From NCBI GenBank assembly GCA_021776735.1, contig JAJFFH010000052.1, positions 124,001 to 188,000 on the forward strand: DNA of 64,000 bases. The letters are read 5' to 3'. The position numbers and the translations under genes are program-made. Below are positions 11,044-19,836 of this stretch, in pieces. Positions within the stretch are counted from its first letter, which is position 1; each line of letters opens with the position of its first letter. This stretch comes from Planctomycetota bacterium (GTDB lineage: Bacteria > Planctomycetota > PLA2). The notes beneath the pieces were generated by a model. The model made no database searches. It was given only the letters and a program-made list of their open reading frames with translations, and was not told the origin of the DNA.

Positions 11044-13824
11044 ATGCCGTCCAAGCTCGAACCCTGGTACAAGGTCGCCACGCTGCGCAAGGAGGTCCGG
11101 GAGGGCCGCTCCTTCAACCCCGACGAGTTCGCCATCCATCTCGAGCAGGTGGTCAGCGGGAGCGCGCCGGAGGACTACCGCGACCCGGTGCAGTTCTTTG
11201 TCCGCACCAGCTTTACCCGGGCGCTGCGCGAGCACGCCGGCATGGTGCTGCGGCGGTTGGCGGGCGAAACGACCAACACCTCGCCGGTGATGACGCTGGT
11301 GACCCAGTTCGGTGGCGGCAAGACCCACACGCTGACCGCGCTCTACCACATGGTTACGGCCGGAGAGCGGGTCCGCGAGTTGGACGGTGTTGCGAATCTG
11401 CTGGAAGAAGCCGGGCTGTCGGAAGCTCCCCAGGCCAAGGTCGCGGTCTTCGTCGGCAACGCATGGGATCCTCGCGAGGGCGTCGAGACGCCGTGGATCG
11501 ACCTCGCCCGCCAGCTCGCGGGAGACGCGGGCGTGGCGGAGTTGGGAAGTAACGCCAAGACCACCCCGCCCGGCACCGAGTCGCTCGGCCGCGTCTTCGC
11601 CGCCGCAAACGCGCCGGTGCTGATCCTCTTCGACGAGGTGCTCAACTTCGTCAACCGCCACCGGGACCAGGCCGACAGATTTCACGCCTTCATCCAGAAC
11701 CTGACCGTGGCCATGACGGCCACGACGAAGGGCGCGGCCCTCATCAGCCTGCCGCGCAGCCAGGTGGAGATGAGCGACTTCGACATGGAGTGGCAGGACA
11801 AGATCACCAAGGTCGTGCGGCGGGTGGCGAAGGACCTGATCGCCAACGACGAGGCGGAGATCGGCGAGGTCGTGCGCCGGCGGCTCTTCGACGACCTGGG
11901 CGATGAGAAGATGCGATCCAGGGTTTGCCGAGCGTACGCCGATTGGTGCTTCGAACGGCGCGCGCAGTTGCCGCCCGAATGGACGGCGGTGGACAGCGGC
12001 GCGACCGACGCCAAGGCCCGCGAGCACCTGCGCGCGCGCTTTGCTGCATGCTATCCCTTCCACCCCTCCACGCTCTCGGTCTTCCATCGCAAGTGGCAGG
12101 CGCTCAGCCAGTTCCAGCAGACCCGCGGAACGCTGGCGATGCTGGCGCAGTGGATCTCCTGGGCGCACAAGGACGGGTTCATTCAGGCTCGCCGCGAGCC
12201 CCTGATCACGCTCGGCTCGGCGCCGCTCGATCAGCCCGAGTTCCGCAGTGTGGTGCTGGGACAGTTGGGCGAGTCGCGGCTGACGGCCGCGATCGATGCC
12301 GACATTGCCGGAACCCAGGCGCATGCCCGCGCTTTGGACGCCGACACGAAGGCCGCCCTGCGGGACATCCACCGACGCGTCGGCACCGCCATCCTGTTTG
12401 AGTCGTCTGGGGGGCAGGTGGACAAGGTTGCCCATCTTCCCGAGTTGCGCTTCGCCCTGGGGGAGCCTGAGATCGACACGACATCCGTCGATAACGCGGC
12501 CGTGGCCCTCGATGACCGGTCCTACTTCCTGCGCCGAGTGGGCTCGGACGGGTTCAAGATCAGCCACACCCCGACCGTGAAGAAGGTGGTCAGCGACCGG
12601 CGGGCTTCGCTGGACGAGGAGACCGAGATTCAACCTGCCCTGCGGGCCCTGGTCCAAAGAGAGTTCGACAAGGGGGCCAGTGTTCCCCGTGTCTTCTTTC
12701 CGGACGACAGCCCCACCATCCCCGATTCACCGCGACTGACCCTGGTGGTGGCGGATCCGGGCAAGGAATGGCAGGAAGACGGTGCGATAAGAGATGAGAT
12801 CGCCGAATGGACCCGGCAACGGGGCGGCTCCGCCCGTCTCTACCCGGGTTCCTTGGTCTGGGTGGTCAAGAAGCCGGGCCGGAGTCTGCACGGCAAGGTG
12901 ACCCACTGGCTGGCTTGGAAGCGTGTCGCCGCCGAGATTGCCCAAGGCACGCTGGGAGGCGAGTTCGACCCGGCCGACCGCGCGCAGATCAAGACCAAGG
13001 TGGCCGATGCGGAGGAGACCGCCCGCGATGAGGTCTGGGCGAACTATCTCTATGTGGCGCTCTACAACGGAGACGGCAAGAGCGGATTGGAAGCCATCAA
13101 CCTGGGCGCCGGTCATTCCAGCGGCAATGAGAGTCTTTGCGGGCGCGTGATGACGGCACTCAAGTCGGGCGCCCTGCTCAACGAATCGGTGGGCGCGGGC
13201 TACCTGCAGCGGAACTGGCCCCCGGCGCTCAAGAACGACGGCGCATGGCCGTTGTCGAGCCTGCGCCAGAGTTTCCTGAACGGCGCGCTGACGAGACTGG
13301 TTGATCCGGACGCCGTGCTCAGAACGAAGATCGTCGAGTTTGTCGGCACCGGTGACTTCGGCTTGGCTTCCGGGAGGAAGCCGGACGGCACCTTCGAACG
13401 CGTCTGGTTCGAGGAACAGATGGGCCGCGACGAGGTCGCCTTCGAGCCGGGGGTGTTCCTGCTGCTGAAGGGCAAGGCGCAGGAGCTTGTGGCTCAACCG
13501 GAGCCGGAGCCCGGGCCGACCGATCCGTCCGAACCGGGGCCGGCGTCCGTTCCGGAACTCGGGCCGACTCTGGGGGACGGGAACGATCCTCGACCTTCCG
13601 AGACAAGACAGACCATTCGCGTGCACGGAGAAGTACCTCCGGAGTTGTGGAACCGTCTTGGCACGAAGCTGCTGCCCAAACTGAAGTCGGGCAGCGATGT
13701 CAAGGTGGGGATTGATCTGGTCGTCACCGCCGACGGTGCCGTAGCCGAAGCCTTGAAGGCCGACCTGCGGCAGATCCTCACGGATCTTGGAATCAGCGAC
13801 AAAGTGACCATCGCGGGCGAGTGA
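11044..13824 (+). CDS. DUF499-family ATPase
   Basis: 926 residues. Walker A is QFGGGKTHTLTAL near residues 88-100 and Walker B is VLILFDEVLNF near 192-202, both characteristic of DUF499 P-loop ATPases. The family is repeatedly encoded beside DUF1156 methylases in predicted defence cassettes. A Pro/Glu-rich linker (about 818-850) separates the ATPase part from a C-terminal ~75-residue domain (IRVHGEVPPELWNRLG...). The ATG begins 2 bases after the previous stop, so it is translationally coupled, and it is the last gene of the operon. It may load or license the nuclease and helicase partners. The family call is firm; the mechanism is inferred. Confidence 0.85.
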   Translation: MPSKLEPWYKVATLRKEVREGRSFNPDEFAIHLEQVVSGSAPEDYRDPVQFFVRTSFTRALREHAGMVLRRLAGETTNTSPVMTLVTQFGGGKTHTLTALYHMVTAGERVRELDGVANLLEEAGLSEAPQAKVAVFVGNAWDPREGVETPWIDLARQLAGDAGVAELGSNAKTTPPGTESLGRVFAAANAPVLILFDEVLNFVNRHRDQADRFHAFIQNLTVAMTATTKGAALISLPRSQVEMSDFDMEWQDKITKVVRRVAKDLIANDEAEIGEVVRRRLFDDLGDEKMRSRVCRAYADWCFERRAQLPPEWTAVDSGATDAKAREHLRARFAACYPFHPSTLSVFHRKWQALSQFQQTRGTLAMLAQWISWAHKDGFIQARREPLITLGSAPLDQPEFRSVVLGQLGESRLTAAIDADIAGTQAHARALDADTKAALRDIHRRVGTAILFESSGGQVDKVAHLPELRFALGEPEIDTTSVDNAAVALDDRSYFLRRVGSDGFKISHTPTVKKVVSDRRASLDEETEIQPALRALVQREFDKGASVPRVFFPDDSPTIPDSPRLTLVVADPGKEWQEDGAIRDEIAEWTRQRGGSARLYPGSLVWVVKKPGRSLHGKVTHWLAWKRVAAEIAQGTLGGEFDPADRAQIKTKVADAEETARDEVWANYLYVALYNGDGKSGLEAINLGAGHSSGNESLCGRVMTALKSGALLNESVGAGYLQRNWPPALKNDGAWPLSSLRQSFLNGALTRLVDPDAVLRTKIVEFVGTGDFGLASGRKPDGTFERVWFEEQMGRDEVAFEPGVFLLLKGKAQELVAQPEPEPGPTDPSEPGPASVPELGPTLGDGNDPRPSETRQTIRVHGEVPPELWNRLGTKLLPKLKSGSDVKVGIDLVVTADGAVAEALKADLRQILTDLGISDKVTIAGE

Positions 13825-14039
13825 TGTCTGTCGTTCATATGACCGCGGAGTGGACCGTATCCAGCAGATGAGGTTGCGTTGAGGTACTTGGTTCGTCGAG
13901 TGCGGGGAAAGGGGTGGGGCGCCCGCATGCCGGACCCCCGGGTGCCGCGCGCAGGCGAGAAGCGTGAAGAGGCTGTCCTCGCGGCGATCGGCTTCCTGTC
14001 GAGGGCTTGCAGGAAACCGGTGAGCGACAAGATACGCAG

Positions 14040-14339
14040 ATGAACTACTGGGACGCGGTTGTTTTTGTTTCCGGCTGGTTGATCGGGCTTCGTGTGTTCC
14101 GGGGCTACGACGCTCACATCAGCCTCGGCAGGAGATTGACGAAGTTCGTGTTGTTGGCGGCTGTGTTTGCCGCCGTGCATCAGTTCGCCGGCCGGCCGTG
14201 GTTCTATGGCCTTCTCGTCGTGATGGCGGCGGGCATGGCCCTGCTTCACGGGTACTGGTTCCACTATCGCCATGGAATCCACTGGCGTACCGCGGAACCG
14301 CGCGAGAAGTACCTTCGCCTGATTGGAAAACTGAGATAG
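14040..14339 (+). CDS. Small integral membrane protein, unknown
   Basis: About 99 residues from ATG 14040 (MNYWDAVVFVSGWLIGLRV). An upstream TTG at 14007 would add 11 polar residues but has no better ribosome site. Three hydrophobic stretches (about 3-18, 32-47 and 53-70) suggest a multi-pass inner-membrane protein with a basic C-terminal tail. No family was recognised. It lies alone between the end of the defence operon and the convergent hemB gene. Confidence 0.5.
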   Translation: MNYWDAVVFVSGWLIGLRVFRGYDAHISLGRRLTKFVLLAAVFAAVHQFAGRPWFYGLLVVMAAGMALLHGYWFHYRHGIHWRTAEPREKYLRLIGKLR

Positions 14340-14370
14340 CGACCGGGCTCGAGGAGCCGATACCGCCCGG

Positions 14371-15342
14371 CTACGACGCCTGCGCCACCGTCTTCGCGGC
14401 GTAGCTCAGGATCATGTCCGCGCCCGCGCGCTTGATGGCGATCAGCATTTCCGTCAGCGTGGCGGTGGCGTCGAGCCAACCGCGTTCGCCCGCGGCGTGG
14501 ACCATCGCGTATTCGCCGCTGACCTGGTACGCCGCGATCGGTACATCGACCGTGCTTCTCAGGTCGGCGATCACGTCGAGGTAGGCGAGCGCGGGTTTGA
14601 CCATGACCATGTCCGCGCCTTCTTCGACGTCGAGCTCGACTTCGCGCAGGGCCTCGCGCGCGTTGGCCGGATCCATCTGGTAGGTCTTTTTGTCACCGCC
14701 GCGCGGGGCAGAGTCGAGTGCGTCGCGAAACGGGCCGTAGAACGCGGATGCATACTTCGCGGAGTAGGCGAGGATGCCGACGTTTTCAAAACCGGCGTCG
14801 TCGAGTGCGTCGCGGATCGCACCGACGCGCCCGTCCATCATGTCGCTCGGCGCCACGATGTCGGCTCCGGCCTCGGCCTGCGACACCGCCATTGCCGCAA
14901 GTATCTCAAGCGTCTCGTCGTTGACGATTTCCCCGTTGCGCACGATGCCGTCGTGCCCGTCGCTGCTGTACGGATCCATCGCGACATCGGTGACGACCGC
15001 GAGTTCGGGCGCCGCGTCCTTCAAGTCGCGCACCGTCCGTTGCAACAATCCGTCCGGATTCACAGACTCCTTGGCCAGGGGATCCTTGAGCGACCCGTCG
15101 AGCGCGGGAAACAGCGCGACCGCCGGAATGCCCGCCGCCTGTGCCTCTTTCGCCTCGCGCACGAGCAGGTCGCGGCTGAGCCGATCGACCCCGGGCATCG
15201 ACGCGACGGGATCGCGCACGCCCTCGCCCTCGACGACGAACAGCGGCCAGATGAAATCGGCCGGCGCGAGCGCGGTCTCGCGGATTAGCGCGCGCACCGC
15301 CGCCGACACGCGGTTGCGGCGAGGTCGAATCGGGAGCGGCAT
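14371..15342 (-). CDS. hemB: Delta-aminolevulinic acid dehydratase (porphobilinogen synthase)
   Basis: Condenses two 5-aminolevulinate molecules to porphobilinogen in haem and tetrapyrrole synthesis, in the cytoplasm. Both Schiff-base lysines are visible: K196 in AYSAKYASAFYGP and K249 in MVMVKPALAYLDV. The zinc-binding Cys triad is replaced by VAMDPYSSDGHDG, so this is the Mg-dependent, zinc-independent type. Length is about 323 residues, normal for the family. I chose ATG 15342 (MPLPIRPRRNR); a GTG at 15348 would add two residues. It is divergent from mobA, with a 13-bp inverted repeat in the shared gap. Confidence 0.97.
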   Translation of the reverse strand: MPLPIRPRRNRVSAAVRALIRETALAPADFIWPLFVVEGEGVRDPVASMPGVDRLSRDLLVREAKEAQAAGIPAVALFPALDGSLKDPLAKESVNPDGLLQRTVRDLKDAAPELAVVTDVAMDPYSSDGHDGIVRNGEIVNDETLEILAAMAVSQAEAGADIVAPSDMMDGRVGAIRDALDDAGFENVGILAYSAKYASAFYGPFRDALDSAPRGGDKKTYQMDPANAREALREVELDVEEGADMVMVKPALAYLDVIADLRSTVDVPIAAYQVSGEYAMVHAAGERGWLDATATLTEMLIAIKRAGADMILSYAAKTVAQAS

Positions 15343-15360
15343 GCGCACATTATCGGTTAT

Positions 15361-15430
15361 CCCGCATTATTCAGGGCCACGTGGAGCATCGGACAGATGC
15401 GTTCGTGTAGGAGGTCGTGAATAATGCGGG
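15361..15430. repeat. Perfect 13-bp inverted repeat between hemB and mobA
   Basis: CCCGCATTATTCA at 15361-15373 and its exact complement TGAATAATGCGGG at 15418-15430 flank a 44-bp spacer. Each arm lies in the leader of one of the two divergent genes, and the right arm includes the mobA start codon. It could be a paired operator site or an mRNA element; no regulator is identified. Confidence 0.7.
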
Positions 15431-16017
15431 GCATGCGGGAAGCGGCGATCGTGCTCTGCGGTGGCTTCAGCCGGCGGATGGGCCGCGACAAGTGGTCCCT
15501 GCCGTTCGGCGACGAAACCCTGCTCGATCGCACCATCCGGATCGTGAAGGAGGTGGTGGGTGAAATCGTCGTGGTGGCGCGGGAGGGCCAGGAGGTAACA
15601 GTCAAGGACGGCGATGTCTGCTGGGCGCACGATTCCGCCGAAGGCCTCGGACCGCTGGCCGGGCTGGCGGCGGGACTGCGCGTCATGCAGTCGGACCAGG
15701 CGTTCTTGACCGGATGCGACACCCCGTTTCTCAACGCGGCGCACCTGCGGAAGTTGTTTGACGCCGCCCAAAAAAGCATCGCCGTCCCTCGCTACGGCGG
15801 CTACTTCATGGTCACTTCCGCCGTCTATCCGCGCACGGCACTGCCCGAGATCGAGAAGATGCTGGCCGCGGGCGACCGGCGCCCGTACCACCTGCTTGAT
15901 CGCGTGCCCCACACGGTTGTCGAGGACCCGGACCCGGGCGTGTTTGTCAACATCAACACCGAGCAGGATTACGAACGGGCGCTGAAGGACGCGGGGCTAT
16001 ACTCGTCCTCCCCCTGA
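15424..16017 (+). CDS. mobA: MobA-like molybdenum cofactor nucleotidyltransferase
   Basis: 197 residues with the family signature LCGGFSRRMGRDK at the N terminus and GCDTPF in the middle. Family members attach a nucleotide to molybdopterin to make the dinucleotide cofactor. AGGAGG at 15409-15414 lies 9 bases before ATG 15424 and supports that start. The gene precedes an NADH-module gene and lies a few kb from moaD, the tungsten/molybdenum oxidoreductase and formate dehydrogenase genes, all of which need the cofactor. Guanylyl versus cytidylyl specificity cannot be told from the sequence alone. Confidence 0.88.
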   Translation: MRGMREAAIVLCGGFSRRMGRDKWSLPFGDETLLDRTIRIVKEVVGEIVVVAREGQEVTVKDGDVCWAHDSAEGLGPLAGLAAGLRVMQSDQAFLTGCDTPFLNAAHLRKLFDAAQKSIAVPRYGGYFMVTSAVYPRTALPEIEKMLAAGDRRPYHLLDRVPHTVVEDPDPGVFVNINTEQDYERALKDAGLYSSSP

Positions 16018-16022
16018 TCTCT

Positions 16023-17570
16023 ATGAATCTGCCCATGAACTTGCCCATGAACTTGATCGAAGAGTTGTACGCCCTGCAGGACCAGCACGGCTGGCTGCGC
16101 GAAGAGGACTTGCGCGAACTGTCGCGCCGCTTGAAGGTGCCGCTCTACGAGATTCAGGGAGTCTCGACGTTTTACCCGCACTTTCGGCGCACACCACCGC
16201 CGCGCGTGCACGTGACGGCGTGCCGCGACCTCACGTGCTGCATGACGGACGACGGTGCGGCGCTGCGTACCGTGCGCGAGACCTGCGCCGGACATGAGGG
16301 CGTGGAGTTTCACGAGGCGTCGTGTCTGGGGCGTTGCGATACCGCACCCGCGTGCACGGTGAACGACGTGCCGGTGGCGCCCGAGCAGGTCGCGGGCCTG
16401 CTCGACGATCTCGGAAGTCTGCCGCCGGACGAGCCGACCGATCAGCCGCGTTCGTGGAAGTGCGACTACGCGGCCACAGACGAGCGGTACTCGACGTTTC
16501 GCAGCTTCCTTGAGTCGCGCGACGTCGACGGTCTCGTGGAGACGCTCAAGAACTCCGGTCTGCGCGGCATGGGCGGCGCCGGCTTTCCGACGGGGCTCAA
16601 GTGGGGCATCGTGAGGGCGGAGGGTGAGCCGCAAAAATACATCGTCTGCAACGCGGACGAGAGCGAGCCGGGCACGTTCAAGGACCGCGTCATCCTGGAA
16701 GAGCTGCCGCACCTCGTCGTCGAAGGCTTGCTGCTCGGCGCGCTCACGATCGGTGCGCGTGAAGGCTGGGTCTACATTCGCCACGAGTACACCAAAGAGT
16801 GCAAGGCGATCCGCCGCGCGATCCGCGACGCGTACGATGCCGGTCTGTTGGGCGAGAACATCCTGGGCAGCGGATTCTCGTTCGACTTGAAGGTGTTCGT
16901 CTCGCCCGGCGGCTACATCCTCGGCGAGGAGACGGCCCTGCTCGAAGCGCTCGAAGGGCGCCGCGGCGAGCCGCGCAACAAGCCGCCGTACCCGGGCCAG
17001 AAGGGCCTGTGGGGCAAGCCCACGCTGATCAACAACGTCGAGTCGTTCGCGTTCGTGCCGCACATCCTGCGCACCGGCAAAGCCGACCTGAAGTTCTTCT
17101 CGATCAGCGGCGACGTGGAGACCCCGGGCGTGCACGAGGCGAAGTCCGGCACGACGCTGCGCGACCTTGTCGATCTGTGCGGCGGCATGAAGGACCAAAA
17201 GAAACTCCAGGCGTTTTTGCCCGGCGGCGCCAGCACCGGTTTTTTGCCGGCGAAGCACGCAGACATCGTCATGGACTGGAAGCCGCTGCAGGACGCGGGC
17301 TCGGCGCTGGGTTCGGGCGCGGTGGTGATCGTGGCCGAGGGCCGCGACATGCTGGAACTCGCCACGAACCTGACCGCGTTTTTCAGCCACGAGTCGTGCG
17401 GCAAGTGCGTGCCCTGCCGCATCGGCACCCAAAAAGCCGTCGAGATGTTGGGCCAAGAGGACACGACACTGATCCCGGAGCTGCACGAAACGCTTCTGGA
17501 GACATCGATCTGCGGCCTGGGCCAGGCCGCCCTGAACCCGGTCCTGAGCGTGATGAAGCACTTCGCGTAG
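16023..17570 (+). CDS. NuoE-NuoF fusion: NADH/FMN/Fe-S subunit, probably of formate dehydrogenase
   Basis: 515 residues. The N-terminal ~130 residues form a NuoE-type thioredoxin-like [2Fe-2S] domain with Cys67-x4-Cys72 and Cys101-x3-Cys105. The rest is NuoF-like: GMGGAGFPTGLKW (NAD/FMN), NADESEPGTFKDR, SPGGYILGEETALLEALEG, SCGKCVPCRIGT and SICGLG for the 4Fe-4S cluster. This fusion is like the FdsB/HoxF-type diaphorase subunit and should pass electrons between NAD(H) and a partner. The likely partner is the formate dehydrogenase at 22,403. The start has three tandem 12-base units giving MNLPMNLPMNL, so ATGs at 16023, 16035 and 16047 are all possible starts. Confidence 0.9.
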   Translation: MNLPMNLPMNLIEELYALQDQHGWLREEDLRELSRRLKVPLYEIQGVSTFYPHFRRTPPPRVHVTACRDLTCCMTDDGAALRTVRETCAGHEGVEFHEASCLGRCDTAPACTVNDVPVAPEQVAGLLDDLGSLPPDEPTDQPRSWKCDYAATDERYSTFRSFLESRDVDGLVETLKNSGLRGMGGAGFPTGLKWGIVRAEGEPQKYIVCNADESEPGTFKDRVILEELPHLVVEGLLLGALTIGAREGWVYIRHEYTKECKAIRRAIRDAYDAGLLGENILGSGFSFDLKVFVSPGGYILGEETALLEALEGRRGEPRNKPPYPGQKGLWGKPTLINNVESFAFVPHILRTGKADLKFFSISGDVETPGVHEAKSGTTLRDLVDLCGGMKDQKKLQAFLPGGASTGFLPAKHADIVMDWKPLQDAGSALGSGAVVIVAEGRDMLELATNLTAFFSHESCGKCVPCRIGTQKAVEMLGQEDTTLIPELHETLLETSICGLGQAALNPVLSVMKHFA

Positions 17571-17591
17571 CACGCCCCCGCTGCACCGCTG

Positions 17592-18398
17592 ATGGATTAC
17601 CGCGAAATCGCCCCGCGTGCCGAGCTGGCACCGTTCGTCAAGTGTTTCTGGCTGCTGTCGGATTCCTCGCCGTCCGTGGGCGTCGAACGAATCGTGCCGG
17701 ACGGCTGTTGCGAGATCATCGTGAACCGGGCGGATCCGTTTGTCGGCGTCGATCAACAGCGCGAGCAACCCGCGTTGATGCTGGTCGGACAGATCAGTCG
17801 ATTCTTGCGCATTCGTCCCACCGGCGTCGTCGATCTCTTGGGCGTTCGTTTTCGGCCCGGTGGCTTGTGGCCGTTTGTCGATGTGCCGCAAGCGGAGTTG
17901 ACCGATGAACGTCCCGATGTCGGCGATGTCTGCCGGTTGTTGCGGCGGGCACTTGAAGAAGGGGCTTGGGGGGGGCGGGGGCGCGGCTCCGCCATCGGCG
18001 GTCTCGAGGAGGTGCTGCTGGCGCGTCTGGTTCGCAGGCGGTCGCACGCGGCGGCGGCGGTGGCGCTCGTAGAGGCGTCGGGAGGTCGGGCGCGGATCGG
18101 TGACGTGGCCGCGCAGGCCGGCGCGAGCGCGCGCACCTTGGAACGCATGTTCTCGCGTGAGGTCGGGCTCTCGCCGAAGCTGCTGGCGCGGGTCGTTCGG
18201 TTCCAGGCGGTCATTGCGGCGGTCGAGGGGACGCGCCGGTTGGACTGGGCGGAACTCGCGCAGCGCTGCGGCTACTTCGACCAGTCGCACCTGATACGCG
18301 ACTTTCGCGCGTTCAGCGGCCTGAGCCCGGCACGCTATTTCGCGACTGAGCACCCGATGGGCGACTACTTTTCGGGAATCGCCGCCACGGGAATGTAG
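17592..18398 (+). CDS. AraC-family regulator with DUF6597-like N-terminal domain
   Basis: 268 residues. The N-terminal sensor part reads LAPFVKCFWLLSD and IVPDGCCEIIVN, as in DUF6597-type AraC proteins. The C-terminal ~100 residues have two helix-turn-helix units (RIGDVAAQAGASARTLERMF and WAELAQRCGYFDQSHLIRDF). A Gly/Arg-rich patch (WGGRGRGSAIGG) lies between them. It follows the NuoEF fusion by about 20 bp and could be co-transcribed. Its 3' end overlaps the convergent regulator gene by 34 bp. Target genes are unknown. Confidence 0.88.
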   Translation: MDYREIAPRAELAPFVKCFWLLSDSSPSVGVERIVPDGCCEIIVNRADPFVGVDQQREQPALMLVGQISRFLRIRPTGVVDLLGVRFRPGGLWPFVDVPQAELTDERPDVGDVCRLLRRALEEGAWGGRGRGSAIGGLEEVLLARLVRRRSHAAAAVALVEASGGRARIGDVAAQAGASARTLERMFSREVGLSPKLLARVVRFQAVIAAVEGTRRLDWAELAQRCGYFDQSHLIRDFRAFSGLSPARYFATEHPMGDYFSGIAATGM

Positions 18399-19240
18399 AT
18401 GTCGATCTCGCCGTCGAGGGTCTGGCCGTTGAAGCGCTCGTCGTAGAGCTCGAAGTCGGGCGCGTCGCGGCGGGGCTGGCAGTCGGATTTCGGCAGCCAC
18501 TTGCCCCAGATGTCGTCGAGCGTCAGCTTGAGTTTGCCCACGTGGCCCTTGTGCGTGAACACCGCGTAGGCGCCGGCGGGCACGGTTTTGCCGACCATGT
18601 CGTGCGGCATGTCGTCCAGGCTCGCCACCGGGACGCCGGCCATGTAGAAAAAGCCGTTGCCCTCCGAGCAAAAGCACAGGCCGTACGACTTGCCGTCCGG
18701 GATGCGCTTCATCGTGAAAGAACGCGGCACGAACCGGCCCCACAGTTCCGGGATCTCCGGCATGCGCTCGGGGGTGTACCAGCTTGCCATGCCGACGACG
18801 GCAAAGGCTTCGAGTTCGACAAAACGGGGTTCCATGATCGTGCCCTCCAAAAGGTGATCGAGTGCGTCGCGGGTGATGCGGTGCCGGCCCGCGAGAAACG
18901 GACCCTCGCCCGCACGGTGCCGCCCCGGCGTGACGTCGAAGGCCCGTTTGAACGCGCGCGTGAACGCCTCTTGCGAGTCGAACCCGGCGGTCAGCGCGAC
19001 CGCCATGATCGCCTGGTCGGTGCGGCGCAGCTCGTCGGCGGCGCGGGTCAGGCGTCGCCTTCGCACGAATCGCATCAGCGGTTCGCCGATCGCGGCCGAG
19101 AAGATGCGGTGAAAGTGGTATGGCGAGTATCCCGCTTCGGCGGCGACGTCCGCGACGGCGATGTCGTCGTCGAGGTGGCCCTCGATCCAGTCGAGTGCCC
19201 GCAGGAGGCGCGCCGCGTACCACTTCATGGCCCGCAGCAT
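18365..19240 (-). CDS. AraC-type HTH regulator with GyrI-like effector domain
   Basis: About 291 residues. The N terminus has an AraC/Rob-like double HTH (IAVADVAAEAGYSPYHFHRIF and AIMAVALTAGFDSQEAFTRAF). The C terminus is a GyrI-like small-molecule-binding domain (FVELEAFAVVGMASWYTP, ELWGRFVPR, ending DIYIPVAAI). Rob/SoxS-like multidrug regulators share this order. Starts at 19240 (MLRAMKW) or 19228 (MKWYAARLL) are both possible; the first has a purine-rich GGAGGGG upstream. It is convergent with, and overlaps, the previous regulator. Confidence 0.88.
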   Translation of the reverse strand: MLRAMKWYAARLLRALDWIEGHLDDDIAVADVAAEAGYSPYHFHRIFSAAIGEPLMRFVRRRRLTRAADELRRTDQAIMAVALTAGFDSQEAFTRAFKRAFDVTPGRHRAGEGPFLAGRHRITRDALDHLLEGTIMEPRFVELEAFAVVGMASWYTPERMPEIPELWGRFVPRSFTMKRIPDGKSYGLCFCSEGNGFFYMAGVPVASLDDMPHDMVGKTVPAGAYAVFTHKGHVGKLKLTLDDIWGKWLPKSDCQPRRDAPDFELYDERFNGQTLDGEIDIYIPVAAIPEK

Positions 19241-19326
19241 ACGGTCCCCGCGCCCCTCCAATCTTGATCGTTCTTGCTGTCGTTTTTATCCAAGACCATC
19301 TCCGTGCCGGCTCCTACTCTGAGCCC

Positions 19327-19806
19327 ATGAACAAGACCCTTGCGATTCTGCTCGTTCTCGCCACCCTTCCTGCCCGTGCCGAGGACAAGGACAAGACTGC
19401 CGCCGATCCCGCGGCGCAGCTCGCCGCGCTGAAGTTTCTCGCCGGGAACTGGGTTGCGGACAAGTTCGGCGCAAAGTTCGAGGCGCACTATTCCACGCCC
19501 GAGAACGGGGCGGTTCTCTCGCTGAGCGAGCTCAAGAAAGGCGACCAAGTGCTCTTCTACGAGTTCGAGGTCTTTCGGGTGCAAAAGGGGGCGGTCTGGT
19601 TCACGCCGCATCCGAAGGGCTCGCGTTCGACCAGTTTCAAGCTGGCGAAGCTCGAAGAGAACAAGGTGACGTTCGAGAACAAGCGCCACGACTGGCCGCA
19701 GCGCCTGGTCTACCATCGCAAGAGCGAGAAAAACCTCGTCGTGACCCTGAGTTCACCTTGGGCGAAGAAGAACAAGATCGACGTCTACGATTTCAAGAGG
19801 AAGTAG
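19327..19806 (+). CDS. Secreted DUF6265-like protein
   Basis: 159 residues with an N-terminal signal peptide (MNKTLAILLVLATLPARAED). The mature part contains LKFLAGNWVADKFGAKFEAHY and later FENKRHDWPQRLVYHR, the pattern of the DUF6265 beta-barrel family. Function of the family is unknown; a periplasmic ligand-binding barrel is plausible. It stands alone, 30 bp before moaD, and could share its transcript. Confidence 0.75.
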   Translation: MNKTLAILLVLATLPARAEDKDKTAADPAAQLAALKFLAGNWVADKFGAKFEAHYSTPENGAVLSLSELKKGDQVLFYEFEVFRVQKGAVWFTPHPKGSRSTSFKLAKLEENKVTFENKRHDWPQRLVYHRKSEKNLVVTLSSPWAKKNKIDVYDFKRK

Positions 19807-19836
19807 GGCCGGCTCGGCTCGCGTAGACTCCCCCGC

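Noticed and set aside
15969-19223. 1,084-residue minus-strand open frame across mobA, NuoEF and the AraC genes
   Set aside because: Antisense to clear genes; low-complexity Arg/His/Gln composition typical of the shadow strand in GC-rich DNA.
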